From Notospermus geniculatus (lineage: Eukaryota; Nemertea; Pilidiophora; Heteronemertea; Lineidae), in NCBI GenBank assembly GCA_002633025.1, contig NMRB01000625.1, positions 121,935-185,934 on the forward strand: a DNA stretch of 64,000 nucleotides, written 5' to 3'. Both the position numbers and the translations under genes were made by a program. This document shows, piece by piece, positions 1 through 10,640 of this stretch (within the stretch, counting starts at the first letter, position 1; every line of letters begins with the position of its first letter). The notes beneath the pieces are model-generated. The model saw nothing but the letters and a program-made list of their open reading frames with translations, did not search any database and was not told where the DNA came from.

Positions 1-16
1 GGGGGGGGGGGGGGGG
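1..16. repeat. G homopolymer run
   Basis: Sixteen consecutive G residues open the window. Such a run at a sequence end is most simply a contig-edge or sequencing artefact, although a real G tract cannot be excluded. Confidence 0.6.
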
Positions 17-733
17 ATGATCCACTGCGCCCTCCCTCCCCTGTTTGCCAGAAAATGTGTGTGCGTGTGGACTAAAATGCAAGACAGTTACTCGATTCAA
101 GTTCTAGGAATGCCTGTCAGTTATTTCCATTAGCTGACCTTCTCGTCACATTTGAGTAATACCTGTACTTTTCTTACTTAGGGGTCGAATCGGTTGAGCC
201 AAGCGTACCGAGTCAACAACTGAGCTTTGGAGACATTCGGTCCACTGTTTCAGTTACTCTTCGGTACACTCATTCTCTTTGCCATGATACTTACGGTGAA
301 CATTTGGATAATCATCACGGCAAAAACGGCATGGCAAAACAAAATCTCATGACCGGTGGAGCACTAACAAAGGGCGATGTGAAACGGAAACAGGAAACAG
401 GTCATCTGACGCGCATGCTCGTTCTAGTCAGCTGTGCCTATGTTATGGAAAAATAATATGCGCATGCGTAATGGCGGACGTTCAAAATTTCGAGCTGCTG
501 ATAATTTTGGTGAATAGGCCTATATATCCAAATTTTAACCTAATAACGTTTCTGTGATGGTACTTTCACGGTAAAATCAAAAGAACTCATTGATACGAAG
601 TAGATTCCTTGAGAAGAACGAAGGAATAGCATGTTACATTCCTGTAACCCGTTCTCAAAGTTGCCTCAGTTCGAAAAAAAAGTTGAACGATCATTGGGCG
701 ACAATAATGTATGTGCATTGATCTGTATGTACA
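17..733. other. Gene-less stretch, no feature recognised
   Basis: No coding region, tandem repeat or strong inverted repeat was recognised here. The stretch ends where the LINE-like reading frame of 734-1054 begins, so its right part may be a decayed LINE 5' UTR. Confidence 0.4.
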
Positions 734-1560
734 GTGATCGGCACACCGGACATACTTAGAATTCGGGCAAAACGTCATAGCCGAAAGTTCCGAATGGATC
801 CGAATACTAGTATGTCATCACACAAGGGAACTTCGGCATGTTCGGACCAATCGGGTGCCACGCCAAGAGCCGCTGGAAAATGTAAATTGGATCAACGATC
901 GCCCATGAATGGGGAAAGTCCAGATTATAAAGTGAATACGTTAGATCGCGCAGAAGCGGATTATGAAAACGACGATAGGATTATAGATGACGGAGGCGGA
1001 CCAGTAATTGATGACCCAGTCCCGGCTCACATAGTATTTGGGCTACAAACAGGTCATCCTCCCACAGCAGGGCTTTGGTCTCGTTCCTCTTCATACACTC
1101 CACACAAAGCCCTGCTGAAATTGGGCCTCCCAGGCAAGCAGAGGCGGTCAGAAAACCATTGCCCAATCAGAATGCAGCATTTTCAGGGTGTCAATATTAA
1201 ATAATTATGACTCATAATAACAATCAAAAATAATAAGAATCTTTCCTACACAGGAAGAACCTCTGTGATAAAATTCAGTCAATTTTGGAAAGATGTGATT
1301 TGTAAAGGATAAAACTTTAAAATCAAACTGGGTAAAACCACGAAATTTGTACTTCTCCAGTCATCCTTAAAATACAGGGAGTGCAACTGGAGTATGGAAC
1401 AGCCACATCAGATTCACTGGCCGTTGTATTTCAGCAGGGGTTTGTGTGAGCGGATGAAGAGGAGCGAGGTAAAAACCCCTGCTGTGGGAGGATGCAAACA
1501 GGTACAAATGAAAATGTGAAAAATGCCGCCGCTGTCATTTTACAAACGATCAGGTAACGA
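734..1560 (+). pseudogene. Broken ORF1-like frame, probable LINE 5' part
   Basis: A polar, acidic reading frame (about 107 codons to position 1054) carries no domain I recognise. It is interrupted at 1055-1494 by a TIR element. The same frame resumes at 1504 for about 17 codons and then stops at TAA. After the insertion the coding sense continues smoothly (…GLQTG before, TNENVKNAAAV after), which suggests one ancestral frame. Downstream the LINE family A ORF1 resumes near 4.8 kb, so this is most likely the N-terminal half of that ORF1, now dead. A host gene exon is a less likely alternative. Confidence 0.45.
1055..1494. mobile_element. Non-autonomous TIR element with 9-bp target duplication (MULE-like)
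   Basis: The element begins CATCCTCCCACAGCAGGG and ends with its near-complement CTGTGGGAGGATG. Similar inverted sequence covers about 70 bp at each end. It is flanked by the direct repeat CAAACAGGT (1046-1054 and 1495-1503). A 9-bp duplication is characteristic of Mutator-like elements; that assignment is an inference because no transposase is present. A related fragment (GAAGAGGAGCGAGGTAAAAA core) lies at 26071-26110. Confidence 0.75.
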
Positions 1561-1576
1561 AAGCGAAGAGGGAACT

Positions 1577-1699
1577 CTGGGATGAGTCGCTAAAAATAGG
1601 CGACGTAATAGGTAACCTTGTACTTAGAAAGACTACCCTGGGATGAGTCGCCAAAAATAGGCGACGTAATAGGTAATCTTGTGGCCTACTTAGAAAGAC
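1577..1699. repeat. Two-unit tandem repeat, period 61 bp
   Basis: The block containing CTGGGATGAGTCGC and GGCGACGTAATAGGTAA occurs at 1577 and again at 1638 with few differences. It lies in the decayed LINE ORF1 region, and the duplication itself breaks the frame. Confidence 0.8.
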
Positions 1700-2051
1700 T
1701 ACCCAGGTTAGAAGTGAAAACGATGCAAATATAAGTGACATAATTTCGGCAGTGAAAAAGCTGGACAAATGCGAGAAACTCCCATATATTGTCATATCAG
1801 CAACAAGGCTGGGAGAGATTCCTAGGTCGCCTACAGAGGAACTCAATAGCATTTCTATAGCTGACAGCCAAGATACAGAATAGCACAAAATTGACACACA
1901 AAATGATAATAAGCAAGAAGTCAATCTCCAGAATTCACGAATTTTCGACCCCAATCGGGGTCTTTTTCAAGTGGAACTTTACAATCTGAAACTCTAGAAA
2001 AGACTGAGCTGAAACCTGAATGTAGAACTAACACCTGTCTAGACAGGATGA

Positions 2052-2200
2052 GTGAGCAATTAAGGAAAGAATAGTGTCCAAGCACCACGGATGGTTGCTG
2101 GACCTAATTAAGAGAGTGGATGTAATTAAGGAAAGAAAAGTGTCCAAGCCTCACGGATGGTTGCTGGACCTAATAAAAAGAGTGGATGTAATTAAGGAGA
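2052..2200. repeat. Tandem repeat, period about 67 bp
   Basis: AATTAAGGAAAGAA followed by GTGTCCAAGC and CACGGATGGTTGCTGGACC repeats twice plus a partial unit. The same array recurs near 3390-3510, where the N at 3504 interrupts it. Confidence 0.75.
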
Positions 2201-4025
2201 AAATGATTTAGCTGAAAGAGAAGGGTTTAATAAATATGACATGTGTAATACATAACAAGCACAAAGCGAAAAGATGCACGAAGGGTAACACAAAGTAAAA
2301 TAATATAAAGGAAGTCAACTTCCAGATTTGTAGGAAAAAACCAGAATGGATAATGCAAATCACTGAGCAATGAGAAGAATAGGGCGAGGAGGAATAGAGC
2401 AAAGGGGGAGGGGGAGAGGGAAAAACAGTGCTTTGCAACCCCTCTTTTCCCTTTAGTAGACCCTTTCCTTGGAGAACAGGGTTCCTCTTTTTAGGCCTTT
2501 GTCTTCCATTGTCTGTTTCTAATTTTTCGTTGCTCAGGGGTTTGTAGTTGCCGTTCACCTAGGCTTCCTTTCTTGTTAATCTTGTACGCCTTTCTTTTCT
2601 GTTGCCTCTTCGTTTCTTATTATCTTGCTCTTCATTTCTTTTTATAGGCCTAATTTGTTATCACTTCCTCATACATTTGTTTAATATAAATTACTCTTAC
2701 TATAGTCAGTCAGGACAATTTCCTAAACGGGTAACGCCTTAGCGCGTTGTCCAATTTGGAAACGAGTTTCCTAACAAGTCAAGCGTATCCCGAATGGGAC
2801 ACGTTTTTCAGTGATCTCCTCCATACCGTAACTTAAACCCCATAAATCCGCCAACAGGAAGGTGGAGACATTGATATCATCACAATTCATTTCTTTTCAA
2901 ATGTGCCTGAAAGCGACTTCTTCCTACTTTCAATGATTATGAAAAAAATCAGCAGTAGAAAGCTGAAAAGCACAATCGCAAAATAACCTAGCGCGTATAC
3001 CTGGCGGTTAGGCTCAAAAGTTCCGACGCGTCGATGCCCGCACAGCATGCGCGTCTCGGACGCGTTGGAGGCCAACTGTGTAGCCGACGGTACCATAAAA
3101 CGTGATGGAAGAAAATCATGTCAACGGTCCTTTCTCTTGATATTTATTTTGTTGTTTACTAATGATCATGATTTACATGCATAGTATTTTCATAACATAG
3201 CTACTTAAATGTAGCTATAACAAAGTATCGTTAGTAACTTGAAAATAAGCAAGAAGTCAATCTCCAGAATTCACGAATTTTCGACCCCAACCGGGGTCTT
3301 TTTCAAGTGGAACTTTACAATCTGAAACTCTAGAAAAGACTGAGTTGAAACCCGAATGTAGAACTAACACCTGTGTAGACAGGATGAGTGAGCAATTAAG
3401 GAAAGAATAGTGTCCAAGCCCCACGGATGGTTGCTGGACCTAATTAAGAGAGTGGATGTAATTAAGGAAAGAAAAGTGTCCAAGCCCCACGGATGGTTGC
3501 TGGNGTAATTAAGGAGAAAATGATTTAGCTGAAAGAGAAGGGTTTAATAAATATGACATGTGTAATACATAACAAGCACAAAGCGAAAAGATGCACAAAG
3601 GGTAACACAAAGTAAAATAATATAAAGGAAGTCAACTGTCCAGATTTGTAGGAAAAAACCAGAATGGATAATGCAAATCACTGAGCAATGAGAAGAATAG
3701 GGCGAGGAGGAATAGAGCAAAGGGGGAGGGGGAGAGGGAAAAACAGTGCTTTGCAACCCCTCTTTTCCCTTTAGTAGACCCTTTTCCTTGGAGAACAGGG
3801 TTCCTCTTTTTAGGCCTTTGTCTTCCATTGTCTGTTTCTAATTTTTCGTTGCTCAGGGGTTTGTAGTTGCCGTTCACCTAGGCTTCCTTTCTTGTTAATC
3901 TTGTACGCCTTTCTTTTTTGTTGCCTCTTCGTTTCTTATTATCTTGCTCTTCATTTCTTTTTATAGGCCTAATTTGTTATCACTTCCTCATACATTTGTT
4001 TAATATAAATTACTCTTACTATAGT

Positions 4026-4079
4026 CTTGGGGGAATTATACTGTTAGTATAATTATACTGTTAGTTTAATTCCTCCAAG
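4026..4079. mobile_element. 54-bp palindromic mini-element (CTTGG(A/G)GGAATTATACTG family)
   Basis: The element begins CTTGGGGGAATTATACTG and ends TTTAATTCCTCCAAG. Flanks CTATAGT and CTATATT match at 6 of 7 bases, as expected for an aged 7-bp target duplication. A second copy at 4355-4408 lies in the internal direct repeat and was copied with its surroundings. Confidence 0.65.
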
Positions 4080-4354
4080 CTATATTTTATTAACCCCATT
4101 CCCTTCAGCCTAGTCAAGACTTACATTCACTAATTACATTCCTGTTAGGTTGAGCAACCTGTTTGGATGGGATACTTCAGATTTACATTTGGGTTTCAGC
4201 TCAGTCTGTTGTAGAGTTTCGGATTGTAAAGTTCCAGCCTGAAGAAGACCCCGGTTGCGACGTTTGTTCGTACAGGTTGTGTTTCCTAATACAGTAACAC
4301 GTGAATCTTCATGGTTACCTGTTACCTAAAGGGGAAATTGCCCTGACTGATAGT

Positions 4355-4408
4355 CTTGGGGGAATTATACTGTTAGTATAATTATACTGTTAGTTTAATT
4401 CCTCCAAG
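4355..4408. mobile_element. Second copy of the 54-bp palindromic mini-element
   Basis: Identical in design to 4026-4079 and followed by the same CTATATTTTATTAACC sequence. The right-hand context is shared, so this is a segmental duplicate and not an independent insertion. Confidence 0.6.
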
Positions 4409-4615
4409 CTATATTTTATTAACCCCATTCCCTTCAGCCTAGTCAAGACTTACATTCACTAATTACATTCCTGTTAGGTTGAGCAACCAACTTTTGGGGC
4501 TTGTACTCTTTTCTTTCCTTAATTGCTGTCACGTCCTGTTTGGATGGGATACTTCAGATTTACATTTGGGTTTCAGCTCAGTCTGTTGTAGAGTTTCGGA
4601 TTGTAAAGTTCCAGC

Positions 4616-4648
4616 CTGAAGAAGACCCCGGTTGCGGTCGAAAATTCG
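4616..4648 (+). ncRNA. Hammerhead-core-like hairpin motif
   Basis: CTGAAGA is followed by a GACC…GGTC hairpin and then GAAA. This resembles the hammerhead core order CUGANGA, stem II, GAAA. The same motif occurs in reverse at 11343-11375, with a longer GACCCC/GGGGTC stem, and decayed at 1936-1971 and 3272-3310. An extra A sits between the CUGANGA box and the stem, and I could not identify a convincing stem III and cleavage site. This is therefore a candidate only. Hammerhead motifs are known in Penelope-like retroelements. Confidence 0.25.
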
Positions 4649-4785
4649 TAAACATTCTGGAAATTGCCTTTTTATTTATCATATATTGTGTGTCAATTTT
4701 TGTGCTTGCCTTCTCTTTGGATATTTTATCTTATGGTGATTTTCTGGATTTTCCAGCCCGCTTCCTCTGATTCCTCTAAATCGAC

Positions 4786-5431
4786 ATGGCCCAAACTAAG
4801 TAATAGGGAGGACAAATGTACGTTCGCCGAGGTGGCTGCTAAACCAGCTGTTTGTGATACGAAGCCCGAGGGTAATTCGTTTCACTCCATATACGATTAG
4901 TCAAGTAAGAGGACCCGCAAATGTTGGTCGGGGTGGTCGTGTTGGACGGGGTGGACGTGGGACGAGGTCAGGCCCGCCTTACATTCCGTCTGTAAGGAAC
5001 CCAGCCGTTGAGTCGCTTAAGAAAGCGGAAAGTATGCTATCTGTGGATAGTAACCACTCGAATGTATCTGGCATATCGGGTGGTTTCGAGTTATCGCGTT
5101 ACGAAAAGAGAAAAAACAAGAGAAAAGATTCGAGAAGACAGCGGAGCACCCGAGATTCGCTGAGCAGCCGAGCCTAGTAGGGACGCATTTGTTTACAGGG
5201 TGCAAAATGATGCAAAATCGGAGGATGTTAGTGAATTCATCAGAGACAATCTGAAGTGTGAAGTAAGATCTGTGGACTGCATTTCGCATGAGTCCTCGAA
5301 ATTTAAATCATTCAGAGTGTCTGTGGCCAAGAGTGACTTTGGTAAACTGTTCGAAGAAGACAGTTGGCCACGGGGAATAAGAATTCGAAAGTTTTTACAA
5401 CCAAGAAAAGACATGGGTCAGAATGAATAGA
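4786..5431 (+). pseudogene. LINE family A copy 1, ORF1 C-terminal part
   Basis: Two overlapping frames together encode a Gly/Arg-rich segment (GRGGRVGRGGRGTRSG near 4941) and then a conserved C-terminal block (FIRDNLKCEVRSVDC … FKSFRVSV … WPRGIRIRKF). This block resembles the RRM-like nucleic-acid-binding domain of CR1/jockey-type ORF1 proteins. Comparison with copy 2 (11440-11785) shows a rearranged linker near 5140-5180 that shifts the frame. The last bases contain ATGAATAG, where the ORF2 start overlaps the ORF1 stop. The copy is inactive. Confidence 0.7.
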
Positions 5432-5465
5432 AACAATATCATGTTAAAGCTGTGGATTCTTGTGT

Positions 5466-6878
5466 TTGTAGCGGCCGGCGCTATACAGTGTTTGACTTGA
5501 ATTATATGGTTAAAGTAATGACTAAATATCTGCTTTGTAGTGTGGTCGACAAAGAAGGAAATTGACCATGCTGGCAATGACTGTTTACCAGTAAGAGGAC
5601 AGGTTGTAACTAGGCCTTTTGTGGCGTAAGTGGGCCAGCCTTTTCAATGGATCTTTTGGTTATTTGAATGGTAGGAATTTTGTTAGTTATGCGGTGATCT
5701 TTTGATGAGGTAATGATCTTTTGGGAAATGGTATAAAACTGGCTGGGGACTTCTAGTCTTTTGGGGTCGTTTTCCACTGCACGCAGAGGTCTACAGGCTG
5801 GGAACTTGACGTCTTGGACTGGAGTACAGCCCGAATTTTTATGTTGACGTTCGTTGTTCCACTCGCAATGGCGGGCTAGGTTTCTTTTACGGGTAAGCCT
5901 CGTCTCATTATTCTCACCGCATGACAGACAGAATTTCTACCTGGATGCAGTAAATTTTGGGCGTATGTGAAATGAATGTCGGTAATTTGCTCTAGCATGA
6001 ATTCGCTAGACTTCGGATTTTGGTAACACTTTTGAACACACTGCTTCGTTTAAAACTACTCCTTTCTCTAGCTGAAATTCTTCTATTTCGGACAAAGTTT
6101 GGAAAATTCTTTAGCGGTTGGTGGGAGGTGGTTTGGTAGGGGTAAATCGTGGAAAATAGCGTTTTATTTCCGCTTGTTCGGCGTATGTGTAGGCTACCCT
6201 GTCTTGGTAGAGGCATTGGCTTTGTCTGACGGTGGAATGTTCCGTGGCCGAAGTTGGCACGGTAAGCTTGAAATCTTCCATGATTAAGTTGTTTGTACCG
6301 ACTACGGTTATGTCCGGCTTCTCTGGCTCTTTGTGATACGGTATGTGTGGGCTACCCTGCTGTAATTTATTCGGCATTGGTTTCGGTATTTGGACCTGAG
6401 AGGCCGGCCATGTAGTTGAAAATGAGTGGGAAATTATGTTAGTAAGTCTCGGGTGGAGGTTGATGATTGGCTACATGAATTACTGAAAATCCTAGGCTAA
6501 CCTTTTAGACACTAGACTGGTACAGAGTTTAGTTAATGAATTGGTACAGAGTTTAGTAGCTGGATTGGTACCGAGTTTCGTTGTAGAGTTGATAGTTCTG
6601 TTTCTGAGATACGGTTCAGATCACCCGGGAAATAAAAATTGGATTGGAACAAATTTGGCTGGAAATGTTTGGGGCGGCCGACGGCCGGGCGGTCCCGGAT
6701 GTTTCTAAGCTTTGCCTTGCGGGCCGAAGCTATCTGTAAGGGAGGGATTTGATTTCCCAATAAAACTGGGGTCAGAAGATTTACGATTTAGGCTTAGTTC
6801 TTTAGACTTTTGGCGTTCCTCCGCCCCAAATCCTGATATTCCTTACGGCTGCTTTGGTATATAAAGTGGCGCGTTACA
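5466..6878. mobile_element. 1.4-kb insertion inside LINE copy 1, type unknown
   Basis: Copy 2 runs directly from GCTGTGGATTCTT to GTTGATGACTGTTTGG. In copy 1 these two sequences are separated by about 1.4 kb of unrelated sequence, so this segment is inserted. It holds only short frames, and I found no clear terminal inverted repeats or convincing target duplication. The sequence contains scattered GCCGGC and GGCCTA words. Confidence 0.55.
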
Positions 6879-6879
6879 T

Positions 6880-8146
6880 GTTGATGACTGTTTGGACGTA
6901 TAACTCGCGTGTATCAATAGCTGCGTACAACTCCCAAGGATTAGGTCCCGGGAGAGTGGAGTATATTTCAAAGTTACTATTAAAAACGAACACGAATTTG
7001 TGTTCCTACAGGAGCATTGGGTCCACGATGGTCAATTAGATAAACGTTTGAAAACTCAGTGCCAGAGTGTAGGGCACACGGTGTGTCGGGGATGATCCCT
7101 ACCGTGCCACTGATCGGGCGGCCTTTCGGTGGAACTGCCATAATTTGCCAAAGACGTGTAAAACAACCGGTGAAACCCATAGACTTGGGTTCACGCCGCG
7201 CTTGTGCGGTCGTAGTCGAGTTTGAATCAGAACACGTTATGTTGTGTAATGTTTATATGCCCGGTGAGGACAATAACGAGGAGTTGGTTGAGACACTGCA
7301 GGCTATCAATACAGCGATTAGGGTAAAGAACATTAACAGGGTAATCATAGGTGGTGATTTTAACGTCGATAGGAGGCGTGTTGGGCTAAGAAGCACTCAG
7401 TATCTTGAATTCTTTCTGGAAACAGAATCTCTAAAATCTGCATCAGATTTTGGTCAGATTGATTATACGTAAGAAAGCAAGAGTAATTATGCCCGATCCA
7501 TCATTTTTCGTGACTGAAAACTTATATGATAGTACATGTATTGTAAAACACAACGTTATGCATGATGTCGATAACCTCTCTGATCATTCTGCCTTGAGTA
7601 GGCCTATATCACTGAATATTGAAATTACCCATTGTGTGGCTGATGCTGACAATAATTACGATGTTGATAGTCAGAGGGGCAACGTACCGAACTGGAAAAA
7701 GGTCACTCCAGGTGATATTGAAAACTAGGTCTACAAGCTGAGGTTAGATAGGTATCTGAATGAGATGAATATACCGCGTGAGGTGATCAATTGTCGTCAG
7801 TTCAACTGCCAAAACCATAAAACTGAAATTGAACAACTTCATAACTGTATTGTAGATGCATGCATGAGAGCTGGAAACGAATGTTTACCTAAAGTTGGGC
7901 AACGCCCCAGAGATAGTCATAATGGTGTGAGGGGGTGGAACTAACAGGTAAAAGAACTTCGTGAGCAGGCGATGTTCTGGCATAATCTGTGGAAATCGTG
8001 TGGTTCCCCCAGAGAGGGAGTAGGCCTACTAACTGATATTAGGCGAACAACCAGGGCTCGATATCACCACGCGGTGAAAAGAGTGAATAAGAATGCAAAG
8101 AGAATCGAAAGTAATGAATTGGCGGAAGTGTACATTCAAAAGAATG
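6880..8146 (+). pseudogene. LINE family A copy 1, endonuclease and start of ORF2
   Basis: The frames give an apurinic-type endonuclease: YNSQGLGPGRVEYISK, NVYMPGEDNNEEL, GGDFNVDRR and SDHSAL, with the catalytic Asn, Tyr, Asp and Asp-His elements in order. Compared with copy 2 the frame is broken several times, including TAC to TAA at 7470-7472 and small insertions near 6980, 7550 and 7595. The element stops abruptly at the N of 8147, so the reverse transcriptase half is absent here. Confidence 0.8.
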
Positions 8147-8147
8147 N

Positions 8148-8512
8148 GAACTACGATCGCTCCGCCGAGAAAGTAGGGAACTGATGGCAGTGTCACTAGG
8201 TCGAAGACTGGAGGTGGCGCTGTGTGCAGTTTGAGAGTTTGTGTGCAAAGTGGGGATTCCCCGTGGGGCTTCACTGAAGTAAAATTCCACTGGCGGATCC
8301 CAGGATGTGTGGAAAGTGGGGTTTCCCAGTCGGGCTTCACAAAGTAAAATTTCAAAACGCTATTTTCCGGGATTTCAAAATTTCACTTTCACCATCAAAT
8401 CATCAAAGTATGAATTTGTATACATTGAAATGTGTGTGTAGTGAATTCACACTCCACGCATGTATTCTTGGCTTACTGGAATTTGCGCAAAATTCCAGTA
8501 AGCCTGTATTCT
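8148..8512. other. Spacer after contig join, with a short hairpin
   Basis: No gene seen. Between the N at 8147 and the next element there are repeated GTGGGG…CCC…GGGCTTCAC words (8230-8345). A tight hairpin GGCTTACTGGAATTT/AAATTCCAGTAAGCC lies at 8469-8504, just before the target duplication of the 8513 element. Confidence 0.5.
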
Positions 8513-8884
8513 TACGGTGGCCCATAGAACTCACTGATGAAAAATATTTGCATAAATTTTTTCCCTAAGTTTGATCATTTTTCTTGGGGGTTTGTAAAAT
8601 CTTTAGAAGTTCTCACCGGTGAAAACGTTTGCACCTCGGTGAAAATCATTTCCACCGCGGTGAAAATGAGAATGTTTCCACCGTGGTGAAAACGTTTCCA
8701 CCGGTGGAAACATTCTCACCGCGGTGGAAATGATTTTGGGAATGTTTTCACCGAGGTGGAAACGTTTTCACCGCAGTGAGAACTTCTAAAGAATTTACAA
8801 ACCCCCAAGACAAATATTAATCAAACCTCCGAAAAAAATGCGAATGCAAAAATTTTTCATCAATGAGCTCTATGGGCCACCGTA
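8513..8884. mobile_element. Fold-back MITE built of nested palindromes
   Basis: The ends are TACGGTGGCCCATAGA and its complement TCTATGGGCCACCGTA. The direct repeat TATTCT flanks it (8507-8512 and 8885-8890). Arms pair along nearly the whole 372 bp. The centre (8610-8790) is a series of about eight short palindromes of the type CACCGGTG, CACCGCGGTG or CACCGTGGTG separated by A/T-rich GAAAACGTTT or GAAAATCATT linkers. It has no coding capacity. Confidence 0.85.
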
Positions 8885-9056
8885 TATTCTACTGTCAAGT
8901 CTGTTGTTCATATTACCCACTGTGGAAACGGGTGCGTGCGATTAGATTGGGAAATTGAGGTGTGCGCCAAAATAATCTGATCAGTACTTTTGAATGTTCG
9001 AATTGAATGACATTAAAACAACAAAAGCAAAAAACTCACATATCTGAAACCAGGAT

Positions 9057-9112
9057 CTTGGAGGAATTATACTGACAGTATAATTCTTTACTGACAGTAT
9101 AATTCCTCCAAG
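9057..9112. mobile_element. 56-bp palindromic mini-element with 7-bp target duplication
   Basis: CTTGGAGGAATTATACTG at the left is matched by CAGTATAATTCCTCCAAG at the right. The exact direct repeat CCAGGAT lies at 9050-9056 and 9113-9119. The entire element is little more than two terminal inverted repeats, so it must be mobilised in trans. Confidence 0.8.
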
Positions 9113-9119
9113 CCAGGAT

Positions 9120-9765
9120 GTAGACACCTTTCCCCAATCTCCCCCGTCTGGCAGAAACGCAGTATATTCTAGAAGCTGCAAGCAGCCATCTGCAGACGAA
9201 AACTGTAGTTGTGAACCTTTAACAGTTTCGAAATCGATTATTTAAAGGCAAAATGCACCATGCTTGCTCTGTGTCCAGTTGATCCGAGGGTATTCGTACT
9301 GTCTCGGCCTTGAGAAATCCTCAAGGCAGCTTTTCCAGTTTAGGGCCAGTATGAATGGAGTGAGCTATGATAAACTGATGATAATAATGTACTCACCGGT
9401 TTATTGAATCACCACAACGTTGAGATGCCGCCTCAATGGCAAACAGCAATTTTCACACACGACGCCGGTCGTTTGTTTCCGCTACAGAGCAACCAACGTA
9501 AATGATAATGTAACCCGAAAATATCCAGATATATGCAGGGGAGGTCTCTGTAGTTGTCAGAGGTAGATAGAGTAGCTTGTTTACTGACAGATCAATACTT
9601 GGTATGAAGCCTACTTCCCAGAGCCAATTCACTGGAAGCGGAGGACCTCGTGATGAACCGCATGTAACAGTGGGCGTCCTCATCGCCGTATAAGCAGTGA
9701 ATCAGGTTTGAACGTCAGGTGCTGTGATGCAACTACATGTACTTGGAATTGAATTAATAAGCCTA
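9120..9765. other. Gene-less stretch
   Basis: No gene, tandem array or strong inverted repeat was recognised. The short frames here lack domain content. Confidence 0.4.
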
Positions 9766-9809
9766 GTTCACTGCAGGCGCAGTGCGACGCGGCGCGATTC
9801 GCGCCTGAT

Positions 9810-10165
9810 AGTTTCCACACGCTGCCTTTTGACGCTTCGCCCATTGTTTGGAAGCAGAGCGGCGGAAAATAACAAAAGATTTAACGCATCACGCAGCGCA
9901 GCGTAAAACGCACATGTGGACACAAGCCCTGCGTCAAGCGTAAAGGCCCGTTTCCACAGAAGCGGTAGCGTGAGCGTTTTGACGCTTCGCCCATTGTTTG
10001 GAAGCAGAGCGGCGGAAAATAACAAAAGATTTGACGCATCACGCAGCGTGAAACGCGTCTGTGGAAATGCGTCAAATCTTTTGTTATTTTCCGCCGCTCT
10101 GCTTCCAAACAATGGGCGAAGCGTCAAAACGCTCACGCTACCGCTTCTGTGGAAACGGGCCTTTA
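9810..10165. mobile_element. Fold-back element with a partial direct copy
   Basis: The core element at about 9942-10165 begins TAAAGGCCCGTTTCCACA and ends with the complement TGTGGAAACGGGCCTTTA. Arms of about 100 bp contain GACGCTTCGCCCATTG and GGAAGCAGAGCGGCGG and are nearly perfect. A partial copy in direct orientation occupies about 9825-9890, so the unit was duplicated or inserted twice. No transposase is present. Confidence 0.75.
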
Positions 10166-10506
10166 ACGTGTTAACGCGAGCAGTGACTGTTCAGACGTGA
10201 TGCGTATATGGCCACGCGGTTGGTATAGATGATATGGCGACGATTCCTACAGCACGGAGGTCATAATGACGTCATCACAGTTGTTTTCCGTTGTAATCTC
10301 CCAGGCGTCAAGCATTTACGCGCGTAAAAATACTGCATACTGCAGAGGTATTTTGGCGCGTTACTAACGCTATACGTTACACGCATACGCCCCTTGACGC
10401 CAGTCGTGTGAACAGCTCATTGACTCAAGCTAGAAGTATTTTTACGCTATACGCTAGCGCTATGCGCTATACGCCCTACGCGTGTCCGTGTGAACGAGGC
10501 TAAAGC

Positions 10507-10639
10507 AAGGTTCATTGGCGGATCCGATCCGTTTTTTAGTCCGTTTGCCCCGAGTTTTCCGGATATGACAACGCTGAAGTCCATTTGTTAGATTTTTTAC
10601 GGACCTGAACCGGACCAATTCCGTGTGCCAATGAACCTT
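10507..10639. mobile_element. 133-bp MITE with 8-bp target duplication
   Basis: The ends are AAGGTTCATTGGC and GCCAATGAACCTT. The exact direct repeat GCTAAAGC flanks the element (10499-10506 and 10640-10647). An 8-bp duplication fits hAT-like or P-like elements; the family is not otherwise determined. Confidence 0.8.
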
Positions 10640-10640
10640 G

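Larger units (their letters stand above)
1880..4757. mobile_element. Long inverted-arm element inside LINE ORF1, with internal duplications
   Basis: The left arm (about 1880-2035) is the diverged reverse complement of the right arm (about 4548-4730). Matching landmarks include GACACACAA/TTGTGTGTC, GAATTTTCGACCCC/GGTCGAAAATTC and GGAACTTTACAAT/ATTGTAAAGTTCC. Inside, 1911-2700 is repeated directly at 3247-4022 (offset about 1336 bp), and 4026-4260 is partly repeated at 4353-4640. The N at 3504 lies in the second copy, so part of the duplication may be assembly. The minus-strand frames at 2208-2558 and 3544-3877 belong to the repeat and resemble no family I know. Superfamily unknown; a Penelope-like origin is possible because of the hairpin motif at 4616. 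Confidence 0.6.

Noticed and set aside
2208-3877. Minus-strand frames of 80-116 residues with hydrophobic C-termini
   Set aside because: They lie in duplicated repeat sequence, differ by frameshifts between copies, and match no family I know.
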